Assembly (NCBI GenBank): GCA_903873045.1
Contig: CAIQND010000540.1
Coordinates: forward strand, 1 to 8,930
Reading direction: 5' to 3'
Source: an uncultured Methylococcaceae bacterium
GTDB lineage: Bacteria > Pseudomonadota > Gammaproteobacteria > Methylococcales > Methylomonadaceae
DNA: 8,930 bases
The translations under genes and the position numbers were made by a program. A model generated the notes under the pieces. That model searched no databases, was not told the DNA's origin, and saw only the letters and a list, made by a program, of their open reading frames with translations. Of this stretch, positions 6,286 through 8,930 are shown piece by piece. Position 1 is the stretch's first letter. Each line of letters starts with the position of its first letter.

Positions 6286-7673
6286 CGTTTTTTAATATAA
6301 AGATCAGTAATGGTGCCTTCAATCATTTCGGCTGTTAGCCCCAACGTTTCAGACAAGGTCGGATGGGCATGAACGGTTAAGGCAAGATCTTCAACTGTGG
6401 CACCCATTTCCAGTGCCAACACGGCTTCGGCAATCAATTCACCCGCATTGGTTCCCACAATACCCGCACCCAGAATACGTCCGGTTTTTTTATCAGAAAG
6501 CAATTTGGTCATGCCTTCTTTACGGCCAATACACAAAGAGCGGCCACTGGCTGCCCACGGAAAAGCGCCTTTTTCATAGTCGATGCCTTGGGCTTTGGCA
6601 TCATTTTCAGTCAAGCCCATCCACGCTATTTCAGGATCGGTATAAGCAACCGAAGGAATCGTCAACGCCTGCCACTCGGTAGCCAAGCCTGAAATAACTT
6701 CGGCGGCTATTTTACCTTCATGCGTGGCTTTATGCGCCAGCATGGGATTACCCACCACATCGCCAATCGCAAAAATATGGCTTACATTGGTACGCTGTTG
6801 TTTATCCACCGGAATAAAGCCGCGCTCGTCGATAGTAATACCGGCTTTATCAGCACCACACAAATGACCGTTGGGTCTGCGTCCTACGGCAACCAACACT
6901 TTATCGAACACCTCGGATTCCGGCGCTGATTGTCCCTCAAAAGTGACTTTTAAACCCTCGGTTACCGCTTCAATACTTTTAACACACGTGTCCAGAAAGA
7001 TATTGTCATAGTCTTTTTTGATTTTTGTCATCAGCGGCCTGACCAAATCCTTATCGCAACCGGGGATGATTTGCTCCTGCATTTCAACAATTGTGATTTT
7101 ACTGCCCAGTGCGTTATAAACCGTTGCCATTTCCAGGCCAATAATACCGCCACCAACAATCAACAGTTTTTTGGGAATATCTTCCAAGTTAAGCGCATCG
7201 GTTGAGTCCATTAACCGTGGATCATCATTGGGAAATGAAGGGATTTTTACCGGCTGAGATCCTACCGCAATAATAGCCTGTTCAAAGTCAATCAGTTGTG
7301 AATCAACCTGAACTTGTGTGTCGGACACAAACTGGCCTGTGCCCTGAATAACGGTGACATTGCGCTGTTTTGCCAACGCTGCCAAACCGCTATTGAGCTG
7401 GGCGCTAACCTTGTTTTTCCAATCACGCAATTGCTCCAGATTAACCTCTGGCTGAACAAAGTTAATGCCTGCCGGACTTAATTCTTTCGCTTCATTGAGC
7501 ACATTAGCGACATGCAACAAGGTTTTTGACGGGATACAACCGACATTTAAACAAACGCCGCCCAATACCGGATAACGCTCAACCAAGGTAACCTGTTTAC
7601 CTAAATAAGCCGCGCGAAACGACTCTGTATAACCGCCCGGGCCACCGCCCAGTACCCAAACTTGTGTATTCAA
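6282..7673 (-). CDS. lpdA: Dihydrolipoyl dehydrogenase (E3)
   Basis: This FAD enzyme reoxidises dihydrolipoyl groups with NAD+ as the E3 component of pyruvate and 2-oxoglutarate dehydrogenases and the glycine cleavage system. The 463-residue product has the FAD-binding GGGPGG (9-14), the redox disulfide in GGVCLNVGCIPSK (Cys41, Cys46), the NAD-binding GGGIIGLE (174-181), the FAD-contacting FAIGDVVG, and the C-terminal HAHPTLSE with catalytic His437 and Glu442. There is no N-terminal lipoyl domain. The start is a TTG at 7673: the preceding codon is a stop, no other start lies nearby, AAGGTG sits 5 nt upstream, and the length fits the family. It leads a minus-strand cluster and overlaps the DUF445 gene by 4 nt. 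In many gammaproteobacteria the gene follows aceE-aceF, but no E1 or E2 gene lies in the 1.1 kb upstream. Confidence 0.97.
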   Translation of the reverse strand: MNTQVWVLGGGPGGYTESFRAAYLGKQVTLVERYPVLGGVCLNVGCIPSKTLLHVANVLNEAKELSPAGINFVQPEVNLEQLRDWKNKVSAQLNSGLAALAKQRNVTVIQGTGQFVSDTQVQVDSQLIDFEQAIIAVGSQPVKIPSFPNDDPRLMDSTDALNLEDIPKKLLIVGGGIIGLEMATVYNALGSKITIVEMQEQIIPGCDKDLVRPLMTKIKKDYDNIFLDTCVKSIEAVTEGLKVTFEGQSAPESEVFDKVLVAVGRRPNGHLCGADKAGITIDERGFIPVDKQQRTNVSHIFAIGDVVGNPMLAHKATHEGKIAAEVISGLATEWQALTIPSVAYTDPEIAWMGLTENDAKAQGIDYEKGAFPWAASGRSLCIGRKEGMTKLLSDKKTGRILGAGIVGTNAGELIAEAVLALEMGATVEDLALTVHAHPTLSETLGLTAEMIEGTITDLYIKKR

Positions 7674-7678
7674 TTACA

Positions 7679-7684
7679 CACCTT
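7679..7684 (-). promoter_or_regulatory. Ribosome binding site that fixes the lpdA TTG start
   Basis: Read on the minus strand, AAGGTG lies 5 nt before TTG at 7673. A stop codon sits directly before that TTG in frame, so no upstream start is possible and the first in-family motif begins six residues later. Confidence 0.7.
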
Positions 7685-7976
7685 ACTTGTTAGTCAGTTG
7701 AATTTAGCCCATTAGTAAACGTGTCATGGGACATTGGGAAATTTTTTAATTATTGGCAATCAGCACTTCTCGAAAAAACAGTGCGACTGATGCCCCAAAT
7801 TTGTACCTTAAATAGGTAGTTATGATAATTTTACACCCCAATAGCGCTAACCTTATGACACTTAACGACTTACGTCAACACCCTATCAACCATTAAGGTC
7901 AAGAAAGCCAAGCTGTGTAGACGTAATAAAGTTTGGACACCAAGAAATGCGCATAAAATAACTTAGTCATCTTGCG

Positions 7977-8010
7977 CCCTCGCCTTCCGGGAGAGGGTTG
8001 GGGGGGTGAG
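7977..8010. repeat. GC-rich REP-like repeat
   Basis: CCCTC (7977-7981) and GAGGG (7993-7997) form a short hairpin, followed by TTGGGGGGGTGAG. This matches the very common bacterial intergenic repeat of the type CCCTCTCC-GGGAGAGGGTTGGGGTGAG. It is far richer in G and C than the surrounding DNA. Confidence 0.6.
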
Positions 8011-8070
8011 CGGATATAAACGGTCAATTTATTTCATGCACGTTCCTAAGCACCTTTTGGCAAGATAAAC

Positions 8071-8126
8071 CGTTGGCTGAGCGGAGTCGAAGCCAGCAAA
8101 ATCACTTCGACTCCGCTCAGTGAACG
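8071..8126. repeat. REP palindrome with perfect 16-bp arms, copy 1
   Basis: CTGAGCGGAGTCGAAG (8077-8092) pairs perfectly with CTTCGACTCCGCTCAG (8105-8120) around a 12-nt loop. CGTT (8071-8074) and AACG (8123-8126) extend the stem beyond a 2-nt mismatch. It belongs to the widespread GAGCGGAGTCGAAG repeat family. A second copy lies at 8617-8667. Confidence 0.85.
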
Positions 8127-8323
8127 TCTTAACTTAATGGCAGTGACTTAAGACCCTACAAAGCTTGCACTCTGCATGTCATAGCGTCTTCACTTAAGGC
8201 AGCACGCAGAAAATACGCCCAAGATACGCCTAGTCAGCGTCACTACCTACAGTTAAGCATCATAATATAAAATACTGCGACTAAAGTAAAACAGCTTTAG
8301 CTTAATTTAATGACAGTGACGCT
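8126..8323. repeat. Three copies of a CTTAACTTAATGRCAGTGAC-type motif
   Basis: CTTAACTTAATGGCAGTGAC (8128-8147) matches CTTAATTTAATGACAGTGAC (8301-8320) at 18 of 20 positions. A degenerate copy in reverse orientation spans 8236-8257. The last two make an inverted repeat whose outer 9 bp, AGCGTCACT (8236-8244) and AGTGACGCT (8315-8323), are perfect. The first copy is itself inside a 7-bp inverted repeat, GTCTTAA (8126-8132) and TTAAGAC (8148-8154). Confidence 0.6.
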
Positions 8324-8330
8324 CCAGCAT

Positions 8331-8364
8331 CCCTATCGGCATTCCCGTGCCGGAAACGATAGGG
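8331..8364. repeat. Nested hairpin repeat
   Basis: CCCTATCG (8331-8338) and CGATAGGG (8357-8364) are perfect complements. Inside them CGGCA (8337-8341) and TGCCG (8348-8352) form a second stem. The sequence, with the CTCCAGCAT before it, looks like another family of palindromic intergenic repeats containing GCATTCCCGTGC. Confidence 0.65.
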
Positions 8365-8533
8365 AGGGAGTTATTTATTGCGAGTTACCTATGTTGATGT
8401 TTATACATCGGGGTTTTAATTTAAAAGGAGGGCATCCTTCATAGATGCCTAAAAGTAGTTGACACTTTAGTTTTATCACAAAAAATATTAATAATCCTTG
8501 TAGGTTCAGTTAGGTGCTAGCCGTAACCCGACC

Positions 8534-8703
8534 GGACTACCCACTTTAGACAAGATAAGCAAAAAGATTTAACAGTCAATACGGTTAACTTAATGATAAA
8601 GCATTATAAGAGACCCTTCGCTGAGCGGACTCGAAGCGAGTTATCCGCTTCGACTTCGCTCAGCGAACGGTTTAACCTTAAATTGTCCCACTTTAGGTAG
8701 TCC
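8534..8703. repeat. Possible remnant element with inverted ends
   Basis: GGACTACCCACTTTAGACAA (8534-8553) faces GGACTACC-TAAAGTGG-GACAA read in reverse from 8703 to 8683. The outer 8 bp and the inner GACAA match, while the CACTTTAG block between them is flipped. The 170-bp interior contains the second REP palindrome and no gene. It could be the remains of a small transposable element, but no clean target duplication is visible. Confidence 0.35.
8617..8667. repeat. REP palindrome with 22-bp arms, copy 2
   Basis: The arms at 8617-8638 and 8646-8667 pair at 20 of 22 positions around a 7-nt loop. The sequence TTCGCTGAGCGGACTCGAAG marks it as the same family as the palindrome at 8071-8126. Confidence 0.85.
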
Positions 8704-8790
8704 CAGACCGTGACTATAATTACAAAAAGTGTAAACCGAGCAATGAAGGATGACTTATATATTCTTTTTAAATAGACACGCAAGCACCAC

Positions 8791-8930
8791 TTACGGCCCA
8801 ACTGTTACTCGTTGCACCGGTGAAAACTCCCCGTTGGCATCGCCTTTATCCCACCAGCGCAGACGGTATTCACGGATTTCCGGGGCGCTGGCATTCAGCA
8901 AAGTGCGTTCATCATACCAAGGTTTTACCA
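8791..8930 (-). CDS. C-terminal fragment of an unidentified protein
   Basis: The minus-strand frame entering at the right edge encodes 45 residues and ends at TAA (8791-8793). The segments EIREYRLRWWDKGDANGEF and SPVQRVTVGP have the composition of a real protein end, with alternating hydrophobic and polar residues as in beta strands. They recall the last strands of a fibronectin type III-like or similar beta-sandwich domain, but that is only an impression and I do not name a family. The gene body and start lie outside the window. It is oriented the same way as lpdA but 1.1 kb of repeats separate them, so it is unlikely to be in the same operon. Confidence 0.6.
   Translation of the reverse strand, partial: VKPWYDERTLLNASAPEIREYRLRWWDKGDANGEFSPVQRVTVGP

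Larger units (their letters stand above)
7674..8790. other. Repeat-rich region of about 1.1 kb without a recognisable gene
   Basis: No frame here gives a product I recognise; the 65-residue minus frame at 8604-8801 is largely a translation of a palindromic repeat. The region holds at least five kinds of inverted or repeated sequence, listed separately. A further small hairpin has arms GGCATC (8431-8436) and GATGCC (8444-8449). No tRNA, rRNA or CRISPR array is visible. The lpdA promoter presumably lies at the left edge, but I found no convincing -35/-10 pair. Confidence 0.65.

Noticed and set aside
7674..8790. CRISPR array suspected from the many repeats
   Set aside because: The repeats belong to different families, are palindromic and unevenly spaced, and no cas gene is present.
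8604..8801. 65-residue minus-strand frame
   Set aside because: Overlaps the end of the edge gene and its second half is a translation of the REP palindrome.

Overview
This window looks like chromosomal DNA from a gammaproteobacterium. A methane-oxidising Methylococcales-type host is my best guess, based on the style of the lipoamide dehydrogenase and the density of palindromic intergenic repeats. That taxonomic call is inference and cannot be proved from these bases. Nothing here amounts to a wholly new system. The interesting material is a compact restriction-modification-repair island and an unusually repeat-rich set of intergenic regions.

Layout. Positions 1-328 are a leader holding a palindromic repeat and a candidate promoter. 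A DUF1993 gene (329-838, +) follows, with a hairpin terminator behind it. Positions 839-1485 carry no convincing gene, but they hold a second copy of the leader repeat (1118-1186) and a small MITE-like element (about 1248-1361) bracketed by a 7-bp direct repeat. Positions 1486-4511 are a Type II R-M island. A TdeIII-like endonuclease gene and a C5-cytosine methyltransferase gene form a minus-strand operon, and a Vsr mismatch endonuclease gene diverges from it across a 163-bp promoter region. The enzymes make sense together: the endonuclease cuts unmodified sites, the methyltransferase protects them with 5-methylcytosine, and Vsr repairs the T:G mismatches left when 5-methylcytosine deaminates. 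By family analogy the site may be GGNCC.

Positions 4581-7673 (all minus) are a housekeeping cluster: dihydrolipoyl dehydrogenase (lpdA), then a DUF445 membrane protein overlapping it by 4 nt (ATGA), then a YbfF-like alpha/beta hydrolase. A pair of oppositely oriented repeat copies separates the last two and runs almost to the hydrolase start codon. lpdA appears to use a TTG start with a good Shine-Dalgarno sequence. No pyruvate or 2-oxoglutarate dehydrogenase E1/E2 genes lie beside it.

Positions 7674-8790 are about 1.1 kb without a recognisable gene, packed with several different palindromic repeat families and possible element remnants. The window ends inside the 3' part of a minus-strand gene (stop at 8791) of unknown function.
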